A stretch of DNA of 64,000 nucleotides from Dryococelus australis. Its lineage: Eukaryota; Arthropoda; Insecta; Phasmatodea; Phasmatidae. This document shows positions 22,980-33,598 of this stretch, piece by piece; the first letter of the stretch is position 1; every line of letters starts with the position of its first letter. A model generated the notes under the pieces. The model did not search any database. It saw only the letters and a list, made by a program, of their open reading frames with translations, and had not been told where the DNA came from. The translations under genes and the position numbers were made by a program. The DNA lies in contig CM057002.1 of the NCBI GenBank assembly GCA_029891345.1, positions 15,018,295-15,082,294 of the forward strand, written 5' to 3'.

Positions 22980-23545
22980 GCCTTCCCCCTCACTTACCAC
23001 ATAGAGTGAAATCCAAATGCCTAAATGCGTCGCGCAAGCCGGGAGAGTCAATTACAACTGGACGAAGAGGTGCCCCAACTTCAGTCAGCTCCCAGGCGCT
23101 ACCCTGGGAATCCTGTAAAATAATGCTAGCTTTGCAGCATAAAGTAAGTTTGATTGGTGCGGTGGGGGGAGGGGGTTAGCTTCTCCTCGCCTCCGCAAGC
23201 TAACTGACAACTAACTGGGTGGCCAAGGTCCCTCACAAGGGACCGATCTACCCCCGCGCTGAGGGAGTAGCGTCCCAGTGATGTAAAATGGCGGTGGCCA
23301 GTCCAGTAGTGACAGCGGCCGAGTGCAGCTGGGCGAGAGCTGCTCCGCGAGCGCATATTACGTATCGATAAAACGCAAGTCGTGCAACGCGGTATTTGAC
23401 AACACTGTAGTAGAGACCGATGTTATCAGTCTAGTGCGTACAGCGCCACCAGTATCACGTGGTTTCCCTCCCTCCAGCGGAGGGAGCCCTCCCCTACACT
23501 GCCTTCACTACCTTCCCTCCCTCCCACAATCCTACGCGAAGATGA
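22980..23545. other. GC- and CpG-rich block, possible promoter region
   Basis: Unusually GC-rich for the window, with many CpG and CCTCCC-type motifs. AAAATGGCGGTGGCC at 23285 has a good translation-start context but opens only 27 codons before TAA. It could be a promoter and first exon, or another element's GC-rich part. A first exon would need a splice donor and a downstream exon, which I cannot show. Confidence 0.25.
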
Positions 23546-23708
23546 TTTTCTCATTTGAACATTGCTTTATCAGGGCTCACTCCAGACCCCGCACAAAAAA
23601 ATATCTATAGCAGATAATATATTCTTAATATCTTAAATTCTAAATTGGAGCTAAAATATATGCATTAACATCACGTTTTGAAACATTTTATAATCAACTA
23701 GTGTCTTA

Positions 23709-24234
23709 GGCCGCGGTTACACGGGATGCCGAACTACTTCACTAAAACAAGTTCAGTTATTGAAGAGGTTACATTTCCTTCGAACGAGTTCCGATCGCAG
23801 TTGTTTCTCGTTCAAAATGAACGGTTTTAACAAGTAGTTCCGAACGACTTATCTTCTCTGCTGCGCTCCTATTGGCTGCTTCCAAGTAAACAAGCAGCGT
23901 AATAAATATTGCTGAATTTGGCGGGAATTCCTTCACTTGTTGAATTAACTTAAGTTTAACGTTGAATGTACTAATACCCACCCATTGAGCCATTACAGTA
24001 AAAGTGAAGGTTTCATAAGAATTAAAAAGATCAATAGTGATAAATGTTGGACGTTATTATAATTCAATATCATACATTTTAAGTTTCATGTTTTTTGAGG
24101 TTAGAATTTCCATTGATTTAATTCTGCTTTGGGCGTGTAACCATGAAAACACGTTCTGTTTTTAAACATGTTCAGATATGGATACCGAATGTACTTAGCT
24201 GAATGTGTTTAACAGCACTCGTGCAACCACGACC
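23709..24234. mobile_element. MITE with GGCCGCGG ends (PIF/Harbinger-like)
   Basis: Left end GGCCGCGGTTACACGGGATG matches the inverted right end, which reads GGTCGTGGTTGCACGAGTGC on the minus strand. The element is 526 bp. Flanks are TTA on the left and TTG on the right, close to the 3-bp TWA target of PIF/Harbinger elements. The interior repeats the words GAACGAGTTCCGA and GTTCCGAACGAC. No transposase is encoded. Confidence 0.65.
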
Positions 24235-24789
24235 TTGCTCCGAGGAGTAATCTCAGTGACATATGTTTCCGTGTCGGCTGGCCAGAGCCACGTAAATCAT
24301 GCCAGGCTCTTTCCCCTGGTGTTCTACTTAAAAATAAAATATACTAGCATGCTTGCCATAGTGCCAAAACTTCGTGCAAAATCGAACGGGAGAGAGAATA
24401 TTTCAAACTATGAAGTGTTGTTTCGAAATCACATTTCCCAAAATAACTAGTGCTCAATGCAATTTCCAGATTAAAGAACTTCAACTTCACACTTATTCCT
24501 AATTACTAGGGACCTACAAAATTAACGTCACTATCTGAAATGACGGCAGACCTCCCCGGCTTCTGTGCAGTCGAGTCGTAGTCATTTGATTATTGGCTTG
24601 TGCATCGGCGAGGTTCCAGTTTACCTGTGAACTTTGTTGGAAGTGATTGGCCAGTCCTATCTTTACTTGTTTCCTATTAGTTCGAAGAAGTACAGGCAGT
24701 TGCAAACAAAATGGACTCGAATGAAAAAGAATTAAAAGCGTGCGCGAGTTTTACGTCTTATTGTATCTTCGAATATAATTGTCACAAGA
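24235..24789. other. Unannotated spacer
   Basis: No gene, SINE box or known repeat recognised. The right side borders the conserved far end of a family L copy. Confidence 0.4.
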
Positions 24790-25265
24790 CGCCTGAGGGA
24801 CATATCTGAGTTCATGACGAATGGAGGTCTTCATACAAATAAAAGGACTAAATTTGTTTTTTTAATTATTTCCGCAGCTATTATTTGCAGCATTAATCTA
24901 TATACACTATTGCTATTTTTATTTCTCAATAAGGGCAGTATACAATGTCTATCTCAGCTGTAATTTAAGTTCTTCTCAATGTCTCCATTTGTTTATAGTC
25001 ATTAACTCACAATTATCGTTAACACATGTTCAATCTGCTATTACCATCATTTGAAATGTCTTTCACTCAGTCATCCAGTGCAATAGTCCAGCCTGGTAGT
25101 CGCACTCTTTATCACACAGATGCTCGCAGTCCATAGATTTTCCTCCCGCTGGTCACTTATCTCGCCACTCCTTTCTCTTTTCGTTTGTCGTCTATCGCTC
25201 AAGGTCGCGCAATTGCCCAAAGTCCACATTATCGGCTAGAAGGCTCATCACGCATTTATACGCTA
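24790..25265 (-). mobile_element. Family L repeat, copy 4
   Basis: On the minus strand the order matches copy 1: TATAAATG (25254-25261), GATAGACGAC, GGGAGGAAAATC, GACTGCGAGCATC-like, GATGACTGAGTGAAAGAC, TTAATGCTGCAAATAA, and finally AAGACCTCCATTCG with CTCAGATATG. It helps most to define the family's TATA-to-3' order. Confidence 0.6.
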
Positions 25266-25339
25266 ACCTCTGTGAAAAATGCAACACCAAGAAGGATACG
25301 AGTAGTGTGGAAATGTTGCTTCACGCTCATCGGCGTCTG

Positions 25340-25770
25340 GCGTAGGATGGCAGGATTCAGCCGCCGCCATTATGTTGCGTCAACTGACCGCCATCTTGGA
25401 TGTCATTATCTTTTTACCCCTGATCCAAGACCTTTGACCCGTTAACTTTAACCTTGACTTCGGTGACTCCTGGCACCGAAAAAAAAAAAAAAAAAAAAAA
25501 AAAAATGCGAATTTTTTTTAAAAAATGATTGAAAAATAGTATTAAAAATTTATTAAAATTTGTTTAGAAAATTTTATATTAAAAATTTCTATTAAAATCG
25601 TTAGCAAATTTATTATTAAAATTATTTAAAAAATCGTTTACAAATTTATAAAAAAGCATGCTCTGTCATTCCGGTGCCCCGTCCACCATCTTTGACCCAT
25701 ATTACCTTTGACCTTGACATTTGACCCCTAAAAATTAAAAAGCCAAAAAATTTAAAAAATACCAAAATTA
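25340..25770. repeat. TGACC-rich repeat related to the 54-kb foldback arms
   Basis: Contains GACCGCCATCTTGGATG, AGACCTTTGACCCG and CATGCTCTGTCATTCCGGTG. The last matches the foldback arm phrase CATGCTCTGTCGTTCCGG at 55.89 kb (minus strand). The middle is AT-rich with a 27-bp A-run (25479-25505). Possibly a decayed relative of the foldback element. Confidence 0.45.
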
Positions 25771-26261
25771 CAAAAAATACCAAAAAATCTATTAGTAAAA
25801 CTAATGAAGACATTTATAAAAATTAATAATAAAAAATATTTTAAAATCATTAAAGAAGCACTAAAAAATAATTGTAAAATTATAGTACCCCAGCAGCCAT
25901 TTTTCCTAACGATTTCCGCTTTTCCCTTAAGATTACCTCTATCCCTTAAAATTTTCCTTTTTTCCTTTAAAATTCCCCTTTTTTTCTCAAGAAAAGAAAA
26001 TTAAAAAATCCCGAGAAAAAAAAGTATGTAAAAAATTATAAAAAACTTAATATTTCCAGAGGTTCTCCCAGCACCATGTCCAGCAGACGACTGACTCCCT
26101 CACCCCCACTCCCCACCTATACTCATCCTATCGTATGCTGTCATAATTGATTTTTCGTATATAATTTGTTATATGTTACTGGAGGCGGCCATATTGGTTG
26201 TTTTCTCGTTCTTAATTTGTTTGTACATGTTATTGTCTCTTTCACCTTCATTCAACAGCTA
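25771..26261. other. A-rich spacer before the PLA2-like relic
   Basis: Low-complexity AAAAAT/CCTTAAAATT sequence to about 26045, then mixed sequence. A pyrimidine-rich stretch ending in CAG (26235-26261) looks like a 3' splice acceptor directly before the relic; this could be chance. Confidence 0.35.
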
Positions 26262-26549
26262 GCTAAAAGGCTGTGACACAATAAGACGGGCATAAACGTC
26301 CTGGACAAGGCGTGTAAGCAGCACGACATCGCCTATTCCCAGCACAAGGATTTGCAAGCCAGACACCAGGCAGACAAGATACTAGCACAGAATGCGGACG
26401 AAATAAGAAAATCATCAGATGACGGGCTCGGAGAAAAAATAGCATCGTGGGGCGTTTCCAACTTGATGAACGCCAAAGTGAAGATGGACATGAGTGATAA
26501 GAACAAAAGAAAGGTACAAGTGAAAACAAAAGGAAAACAAGTCAGCTAG
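26262..26549 (+). pseudogene. Phospholipase A2-like (parvovirus VP1/adintovirus-type) relic
   Basis: The frame has an in-frame TGA at 26274-26276, is then open to TAG at 26547-26549, and contains the catalytic-type motif DKACKQHDIAY (26304-26336). In parvoviral VP1 PLA2 domains, and the similar domains of Maverick/Polinton and adintovirus-like elements, the HD pair with a following Tyr is the active-site signature. A charged helix follows (RHQAD...), then a GLGEK segment and a Lys-rich tail. The glycine-rich calcium-binding loop expected upstream is not visible, so the N-terminal part is missing or broken. No capsid protein is encoded nearby in frame. I infer an old integrated virus-like or Maverick-like sequence. 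Parvovirus versus Maverick origin is unresolved. Confidence 0.6.
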
Positions 26550-27056
26550 GCTAAGAAAACATCTACCGGCGGATTTTTCCATTGGTTTAGTCTGCGCTCG
26601 AGGCCCTCGGAGGCCTAATCGGAGCCACGAGTAGTATCGTCCGAGCTGTCATACAGCATCGAACAAACAGAAGCAGTTGTCCGAGGTACAAAGACTCAAT
26701 GCAAACATGGACGCAATGGCCATGGCTAAAAAAAAAAAAAAAAAAAAAAATTAGCGCAAGGCCTCTACCTAAGGCAAGTGTGCAAAAGCGATGCACGTTT
26801 CAAACACACGGCAACGCATTTCAAATGGCAGGTGGTCGGCAGCCTTAAGCCTTGCAAGATCAGCTTTAACGGTGGATATTTGGCCAGAGTAAAGAAGAAG
26901 CGCCAAACAAATAAACATGAAGTCGCGGATGGAAACGACGACGCGTGCATCCACATAGTCGGCAGTTCGCAGTGGGAAGGTGACGCCAGAACGATCTCAG
27001 CCGTGAAGACCCGCCCGCTTGTGGAAACAAATGCTAATAACGTATTCTTTATGAGA
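26550..27056 (+). pseudogene. Continuation of the virus-like relic, frameshifted
   Basis: After the TAG, reading continues in shifting frames. A Lys/Thr-Gly stretch is followed by a hydrophobic Gly/Ala segment (LGGLIGATSSIVRAV, about 26606-26650), a coiled, polar stretch (EVQRLNANMDAMAMA, about 26678-26722), a 24-bp A-run, then GLYLR near 26763. This order of a hydrophobic glycine-rich helix, a charged helix and GLYL resembles the region after the PLA2 motif in Maverick/adintovirus-type proteins, from memory of the family. The last part, open to TGA at 27057-27059, is not recognised. At least two frameshifts and one poly-A expansion break it. Confidence 0.4.
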
Positions 27057-27127
27057 TGAGCCTTTTTTTTATTTGCCAACAAACGTTACGAGTCGTTGGC
27101 AAGTTCTGGTTTAACTGCGGAATAAAA

Positions 27128-27450
27128 ATGCCCTCCTCCCAAAAAAAAAAAACTTATCTGCCACCCGACAAAATTTACGCCTTCCTTATTTTATTTTTTT
27201 AGAATCCGAGGCAAAAGTCACACAGTTTTAAATGTTCCGACTTCGCTGAACCGTCCGCTTTTTGCAAAAAAAAAAATAATATATATATATATATTTTTCG
27301 GGATTAGAAATAAACACGTGGCAGCTGTTACGACTTTCACGACATACCGTAAAAAATGAAGCTTCAGTGCAAACATTCACGTAGAGATTTTTTTACAACT
27401 CATGAATAACGAACCGGAGAAAAATAAGAAGCAGAAACGACAAACTAGGG
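27128..27450 (+). pseudogene. Second small ORF of the virus-like relic, broken
   Basis: From an ATG at 27128 the frame reads a short Lys-rich start, then YLPPDKIYAF, a TAG at 27200, and continues sensibly (KCSDFAEPSAFCK) to an A-run at 27267. After the AT tract a further coding-like stretch (NKHVAAVTTFTTYRK) appears in a shifted frame. It looks like the next gene of the same relic. I do not recognise a function. Simple-repeat expansion and a stop have destroyed it. Confidence 0.35.
27267..27295. repeat. A-run and (AT)n tract
   Basis: About 11 A followed by AATAATATATATATATATAT. It interrupts the broken ORF at 27128-27450. Confidence 0.85.
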
Positions 27451-27589
27451 GATAAACTAATGGATTGAAGTAAAGGGTTAGGAAGGAAGGGCGTTTATAG
27501 GACTACCCCACCACTATCACACAGATCATATTTTTTATATAATTTTAAACATTAATAGCAGAGTAGTTAAGCAGACAGAAGTGAAACGA

Positions 27590-27690
27590 TGTCATGGCGG
27601 TACCTTTGATGTGGAGGCAGACATATTATTTGTCGTCTGCGCACGTACCCAGCACTGACCTACTCCAGAGAAACACAACTGTTAAGTCAC
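27590..27690 (-). repeat. Family J repeat, fragment
   Basis: On the minus strand the order CTCCACATCAAAGGTACCGCCATGACATCG matches, in pieces, the J copy at 36.14 kb (CTCCCACATCAAATGTAACC, CGCCATTTCG). Only this core aligns. Confidence 0.35.
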
Positions 27691-28539
27691 ATGGTCAACA
27701 GTGATGGACGTGTTTGTATATTAATTTTTAAACGGCCAGCTCTATTATACTTAGTTAAATACTTTAAACCAATTTGAATGTAGTCAAACTGCATTACAAA
27801 TTGTTTACAGGAAGTATACAGACATCTCAAAGCACTTGTTCACTAATCAATGTTCTAACTTCAAAACCTAATCCACGCCGGTTATGCAAGACGTGTCGGC
27901 AGAGAAGCGGTTCAATGTCGGGACACGGAGACTTGCAGTGCGCAGCCAGTGAAATCTCTAGCCAATGCCTGGAACGGAAAGTATCCTGCTAAAGACTCGC
28001 TATCGGTTGGGCCGCCGCGCCGATTGAAGAGTAAGTTGCCACACGCTGACAAGGCGAACGACGCACAGCAGGGCAAGAGAGCTGCAAAACTGGCATCAAT
28101 TCAAATATGATTTGATCTGATTCATTCTTTACATATTTATTTTAGGAGTAGTGTGTAGTATAAATAAACATCAATAAAATGGTTCTTAAGTATTTCCTCA
28201 TTAACACAATTGTTACATAAATGTTTAGAAAGAAATATGACAAGGAATAACAGTTATGTAGAACCAAACCATATAATGAAATGTATACACTTAAAACGTC
28301 AAAACGTATCTCCGTCATCAGTACTGTCATTAGCTGCTAAAATAAACGTAGGCAAGTGCAGAAAAATTATGTCTGAAATGGATTCATGTTCACAGTTGAC
28401 TTACTGGAGAAACGTTTCGTAATAACTCAACCCTTTGAAGATTATACTCGTGCATTCTAAGGCATACGTTTATATGGAAATTCCTAAGCCCTTGAAGAAA
28501 AAACTAGCCTACCACTGTTATAGTTTTACTGTCTCGCAG
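27691..28539. other. Unannotated spacer
   Basis: A GC-richer patch at 27880-28070 has no identifiable ORF. Short open frames at 28142-28422 overlap on both strands and are not gene-like. Confidence 0.4.
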
Positions 28540-29147
28540 CACTTTATCGGAATCTAACTACAATAAGATCATAGCTGGTCAACATTTCATTTCGTAAGAA
28601 TGAAACAATTCTTTTTAACTTTTCTTAAATGAACACGGTAGATTGTAAAACGTGTTACATATGTCGCGAGACATTAATTGATACATAGAGACCTGAAAAA
28701 TTCGTAACTTCAATGACCTGCAGGTTAGACTCTACAATCTTATGAACAAATATACCGATGTCAACTGCACATTGGTTGTCTGATGTCACATTGGAAGGCG
28801 ACTATTGGGCCAGCCTTCTCTAGTAGGTGTCAAACATCGTGTGGATCAGTGGCTAAAGTTATATAAACACACGTGTTTTGAATTCTAGCTTGTCCCGCAA
28901 TGAATCGCGAATTCCTTAGGTCTCTATTGACACACAGTCAACCCGCGACCATCATTGGCCGATGGCCAGCCAACAATAAACGTAGCAGAGTGAGTGGGCG
29001 TGCCCGGCGTAGCCAGGACAAATAGGACGATGGTGAGGGTAAACATAGATACCAACACAACTTATATAGCTGTAGCGGAGAATACGGGCAGCTCACTTCA
29101 CTATTGTCCTCAATACCAGTAAAATAGTGCCGTCCTCAAAGGGTTAA
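28540..29147 (+). repeat. Family D repeat, longest copy, interrupted by a MITE
   Basis: Matches 53515-53779 (CTGGTCAACATTTC, AATGAACACGGTAGATTGTAAAAC, CGACCATCATTGGCCGATGGCCAGCC) and 20630-20785 (AGGACGATGG, CAACACAACTTATATAGC). A 241-bp family E element splits it. Removing that insert and one target copy restores continuity with the 53.6-kb copy. Ends TCAAAGGGTTA. Confidence 0.7.
28686..28926 (+). mobile_element. Family E hAT-type MITE, copy 3
   Basis: Ends TAGAGACCTGAAAAATTCG and, inverted, TAGAGACCTAAGGAATTCG. It is flanked by the 8-bp direct repeat TTGATACA/TTGACACA (28678-28685, 28927-28934). It shares CTTCAATGACCTGCAGG with copies 1 and 2. 8-bp duplications and TAG...CTA ends are typical of hAT elements. 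Confidence 0.8.
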
Positions 29148-29472
29148 CATTTAATTGAACGGTTTTGAAAAAAAATCCTAGTTACTGCTGTTCGCTGTAT
29201 AATCATAGAAAAAATTATCTATTTGCGGTTTCTTCACACATTTTGAAACAAAACTTTGAGAAATCAGCTCATGTAGGACGTGTTTCATTGTTTCCTAAAT
29301 ATGATATGTATCACAAGCGTTTTAGACTTGTATTAAAATAAGATTACCATATTCTAAATTAAATTGAACTTTTTCTTACATTTTATTTATAAATTGTATT
29401 GTTACATTTATAGTTGAAATGAATAGAGACAGAGAAAACAGATGTGTGGGTAATGAATAGTAAAAATATCAT

Positions 29473-29898
29473 TATAGGCTGTTCACGGTAAAATGAACAC
29501 TTTCGGAAACCCTGCTTAAGATCTACTTGTATGCACTTAATGTTTTCTTCCACCTTATGTGAAATTAACATTGCCATGGGTCTCATCACTTTATTCATGC
29601 GTCGGTCAGGTGATACTCTGAAATTATTAGAAAAATTGATATTTTCCAAATCTGATAATTTTTACACTCCGGTGCAATTAAAAAAACAGAAAGCGGAAAA
29701 GATAATTTAAGATATCACAAATGGACACTTAACACTTTTTATTCAACGTTAAGATATGGAACTACTTTCCCTCTATCGTTACCAACTTTACTGGGCGAAT
29801 GTCACTCAGTGCGCCCGTTGAAATATATGGAGGCGGAGGCAGTGACTTTTTTCTAAGGTTGATTTCAAAAGTGCTCACTTTATCGTGAACCACCTTTA
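29473..29898 (+). mobile_element. Family A MITE, copy 6
   Basis: Full length with a clean left end (TATAGGCTGTTCACGGTAAA) and a slightly decayed right end (ATCGTGAACCACCTTTA). TA on both sides. The minus-strand open frame that overlaps it is a by-product of the MITE. Confidence 0.9.
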
Positions 29899-29995
29899 AG
29901 GTGATGCATGGGTTGTTTTTTCAAAGGTTTGGTTCAAAACGTTAGAATAAACCGCGAATATACTATAGCAGTTTGAAGTAACCGTTAGGGACACC

Positions 29996-30281
29996 TGTTT
30001 TTTCGCGAAAAGATTCACGCGAAGGCTAGACTCCAGTGTCCTACGGCATACGTTCAGTTTTCATTTGGTTATTGGCCACTTGTCTTTGCTGGGAGACAGT
30101 TCCTTACCTGACTGCGCCAATCAGAATTCAGTAACTCAGACACTGAGTGTCCGTGATTCACTGGCAGATATCTACAACGCGTGACAGTTAAACTCAGCCA
30201 ATTACAAAAGTCGATCTGAGCTCTAGTGTTTTGTAGTACATCTTGTCCAGAAATCTTTTCCTCGAGAAACAGGTGGCCCGA
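29996..30281 (+). mobile_element. Family E hAT-type MITE, copy 4, with perfect 8-bp duplication
   Basis: Starts TAGGGACACCTG and ends so that the minus strand reads TCGGGCCACCTG, with the inverted match continuing through GAAAAGATT. The exact 8-bp repeat GTAACCGT occurs at 29988-29995 and 30282-30289. This copy defines both ends and the target length of the family and places it in the hAT superfamily. Confidence 0.88.
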
Positions 30282-30289
30282 GTAACCGT

Positions 30290-31082
30290 GACTGGATAAT
30301 ACCGGCTCCACTTTGATCACCGGTTCCTACAGCGAGCACTTATAGTGTACAGCAGTGATGAAGCAGCAGTATTCCTCCTCAGCAGATCGCGAGGCGGCAG
30401 TTCACGTCGCTCCACTCCTACGACTGCGACTTCATCTTCCGCGGCAGGGAAGAAAGAAGCGTCTATAAAGGCGGGGCAGTAAAGCAGAAGGAGAAACCTC
30501 GCCATCTCGGGTGACTATTTCGCCCGCAGGCCCTCTGCAGTTTACGATGTCTCGTAACGTACCTTAGACCTTCATCGCCGTCAACGTTCCAGAAAATGGC
30601 ACGAAGACAGAGGCTAGGAAAAAACACGGTATCTCTATTTTTATCGTTAAAAAAAAAGTACCTTTATGATGAGCGCTGAATGCCAGTATGGTGCAGATAT
30701 AACGAGTGTCTCGTAATCTTTACATTGGAATGGGTTTATTTTGTCAGGCTCTTATAACTGAAGGGATTTTGACCTTGTTTATACTGCAGTTCTGGGAAGG
30801 GAAAGAAAGAAAGATAGCAAGCAATACCACCTGAACATTAGGTTTTTTTTTTCAGCCGTATTATTTTGTTGTAAAACTAATTAACAATCATTTCTCGATT
30901 AATTTCTTTTACTCAATCTTTATTTGTGATACCAACGCTTTCAAGACAGCACATATTCCCTTGCTGCGATTGAAGACAAGATTGAAGTGAGCTGACCGTA
31001 TACTCCATTATAGCAATGTCAGTTGTATTGATCTCTGTATTTCCACTTGCCATCGTCTTATTGGTCCTGTAGAGAGGAGGGC
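30290..31082. other. GC-rich patch with TATA-like motif, then spacer
   Basis: 30300-30560 is GC-richer and holds GTCTATAAAGGCGGGGC (TATA at about 30462), which resembles an RNA polymerase II promoter. No downstream ORF was recognised, so it may be a promoter of a decayed retroelement. The rest is featureless. Confidence 0.3.
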
Positions 31083-31335
31083 GGAGAGATTTTGGCGACT
31101 ATTAACATCGGAGTCCTGAGTCCTGAGAGCCGATGAGGGTGATTGAGATCAGAATGGAAAAGCGCCGGAATGCAAGGAGGGAGGGAACGGGGAATCCCCG
31201 GGATAAACCGCCGACCAACTGCATCACCCGGCACGATTCCCATATGCGAACATCTGGGAGTGACTCGGCCGGGGATTGAGCCCGGTTCGCCTTGGCGGGA
31301 GGCGAGTAGTCTAACCATTAAACCACCGCGGTCCC
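31083..31335 (-). mobile_element. tRNA-derived SINE type 1, copy 6
   Basis: Minus strand: head GGACCGCGGTGGTTTAATGG, B box CCGGGCTCAATCCC, the usual body, and tail TTAATAGTCGCCAAAATCTC. The tail contains a 7-bp internal duplication (GTCCTGA twice). Confidence 0.9.
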
Positions 31336-31429
31336 TTTTCACGTAGACATCGTTACCTTCAGAGTTTTAATACTTGCAGCATATGATGGGTTTGAAATAA
31401 TTCGACTATGCCACATCACTAAACACTTA

Positions 31430-31854
31430 TAAAGGCTGTTCTCGATCAAGTTAGCACTTTAGAAATGAACCCTAGAAAAAAATCAATGCCCTGAATGCAT
31501 TTATTTAAATGTGCGCACTGAGTGACATTCGCCCAGTCTAGTTGGCAACGATGGATTGAAAGCAGTTCCATATCTTAACGTAAAATAAAATGTTTTAGGT
31601 AATTATTTGTGATAACATAATATTAATTACAGTATTTCTTTTTTTTTTAATGCATCGAAGTGTAAAAATTAGCAGATTGGTAAAGTATTTACTTTCTTAA
31701 TAATTTCGCAGTTTCATTTGACCGACGCATGAATAATGTGATGAGGCCCGTGGCATTGTTTATTTTACATAAGGTGGAGGAATACACCGCGTGTATACAA
31801 GTAGATCGTAAGCGGGACTTTCAAATGTGTTCATTTTATCGTGAACATTCTATA
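31430..31854 (-). mobile_element. Family A MITE, copy 7
   Basis: Both ends present though worn (AAGGCTGTTCTCGATCAAG; ATCGTGAACATTCTATA). Interior blocks in reverse A order, e.g. CGCACTGAGTGACATTCGCC and CGACGCATGAATAATGTG. Confidence 0.88.
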
Positions 31855-31859
31855 CCTAA

Positions 31860-32445
31860 ATTACAGAGTACCTAAGAAAGCAGAGATGAAACAGCGTCTT
31901 CTACGGAGCCGCGGTGGCTGAGCGGTTAGCCTGCTCGCCTCCCACCAAGGCGAACAGGGCTCAATCCCCGGAGGGGCCCCGCCCAGTTTTTAGTAAGTGG
32001 GAATCGTGCCGGCTGATGCCGCTGGTCGGTGGGTTTTTTTTTCGGGGATCTCCCGTTTCCCCCGCCCTTGCATTCCGACGCCGCTCTATTCTCACCTCAT
32101 CTCACCCTCATCGGCTCTCAAGACCTCATTGTTAAGAGCCGCCCAAATCTCTCAAAGTCACTCAGCATATTTTACGGCAAACTCCAGTCGCACGTGCCAG
32201 CAAAATGGTGACACTGACCAGCCACCCGTGACGCCCGCCAATCAGTGACTGGTAACCCGCTTGTCAGCCGGAAGTCTAGCCAATAAGGTACGTATCGTAG
32301 CACGCAGTAACCAATCAGACACAAGTTCCCTTCCCAGAGCCAGAGAATGGGTACCCCCACATTAAAGGAACCACCGCGCCATTTCGCATCTGTATAGTTA
32401 TCTACTCTGTGGCCTTTCTTACTGTAATGTTCTTTCCTGACTGTC
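31860..32445 (+). repeat. Family J CCAAT-rich repeat, interrupted by a SINE
   Basis: Aligns with 35935-36200: GCAGAGATGAAACAGC, then (after the SINE) GCCAATCAGTGACTGGTAAC, TAACCAATCAGACACA, GAATGGGTACCCCCACATTAAA and ACCGCGCCATTTCGC. It has two CCAATCAG motifs and a third CCAAT at 32279, as in promoter regions. No coding part recognised; possibly a retroelement U3. Confidence 0.55.
31905..32158 (+). mobile_element. tRNA-derived SINE type 1, copy 7
   Basis: Best-preserved copy: GGAGCCGCGGTGGCTGAGCGG head, A box, B box GGGCTCAATCCC, body and tail TTAAGAGCCGCCCAAATCTC. It interrupts family J. A diverged 15-bp repeat (AGCGTCTTCTACGG / AGCATATTTTACGG) brackets it as a target duplication. Confidence 0.93.
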
Positions 32446-33339
32446 AACTGTGTATAATTCAGATACTGTGCACGTGGAAATAGCTACTCCCATGGATATT
32501 TTATTTCTGTCCATGTTTTGTTCTGTCACCAATGCAAATATATTATAAACATACATATTTGCTATCGCTTCTGTATTAACTTTAGTGACCACAAAAAAAG
32601 GAAATGAAGGCAAATTTACGAACGATTTATTGAAAAATCATAATTTCGGTAGGCCACTAATGTATTTGAGATGTCCAAAGTAATTTTATATATATTAGAA
32701 TTATTAATGTATTTGTGATATGGCATAAAATACCGATCCAACAAAAGCAAAAAGAATTGGGAAGTATATTTTCAAGTCTGCAATTAATGGAGTAAATCTA
32801 ATTTTAATATTTTTCGTCGTGTGCTAAACAGATTTCAAAATGGTACCCAAACAAAATTTGTGGTTATATATGAAAGTAATGCTTAGTATAACGAGAATAC
32901 CAAAATTGTTAGTCTACAGAATCAGATGAATGACTGCTATGAGCTTCAAATCTAAAATAGCTTGAAGTTAAGCCTTAATCGTACGCGAAACAAGCGTCGC
33001 ACTTTAAATAAATAATTTTGTGACATTCATAGAATTATAAAATTGCCTTTGATGTGTCAAAACAAAGTTATAAGGTAAATTTTCAGATTTTGACGTAAGA
33101 TTTGTGGTCAAAAACTGTGCCTGAGTAAAAAAAATGACATTTTTTAATGGGTTCCGTTTTAAATTAATTTATGTTATTGTAATATTTTTTTCATATTTTA
33201 ACTTTCCTTGAAAATGTAAAAACACTGCTGATTCTTGAACGCCTTCAAGATGCCGAACTCGTTCTCCCTCTCTGCCGACGTTTCTACGCGGAGAGAAAAA
33301 TGAATGAAGCCACTGACTGGCGGGGATTTTCTTTCCATA
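32446..33339. other. Unannotated spacer
   Basis: AT-rich, with no gene or repeat recognised. Confidence 0.45.
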
Positions 33340-33382
33340 GCTTGGTTTCAAATGTGTTCAGTTAAGCGTGTTCAAGCTATAC
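33340..33382 (+). repeat. Solo family A right terminus
   Basis: GGTTTCAAATGTGTTCAG followed by AGCGTGTTCAAGCTATA is a worn family A right end. The upstream sequence is not alignable with A, so only the end survives. Confidence 0.55.
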
Positions 33383-33598
33383 CCAAGTCCCACGTTGCAC
33401 CCGGCGGCTGCCGCTTAAAGGTTAGCGAAGTAGAAGAGATCAAATTTCGGCGAAACCCGTCGTGAAGCTAAATTACGTCGAGTAGGGGGAGGGGAGGGGG
33501 GAAGGGATGTCGTGATGCAGCTACCCCTTCCCCCTGCATTTTCTCAGACTCTAGGTTACGATAAAGTTCTAGATCCTCGGGAATGTTCTTCAGGCCTT

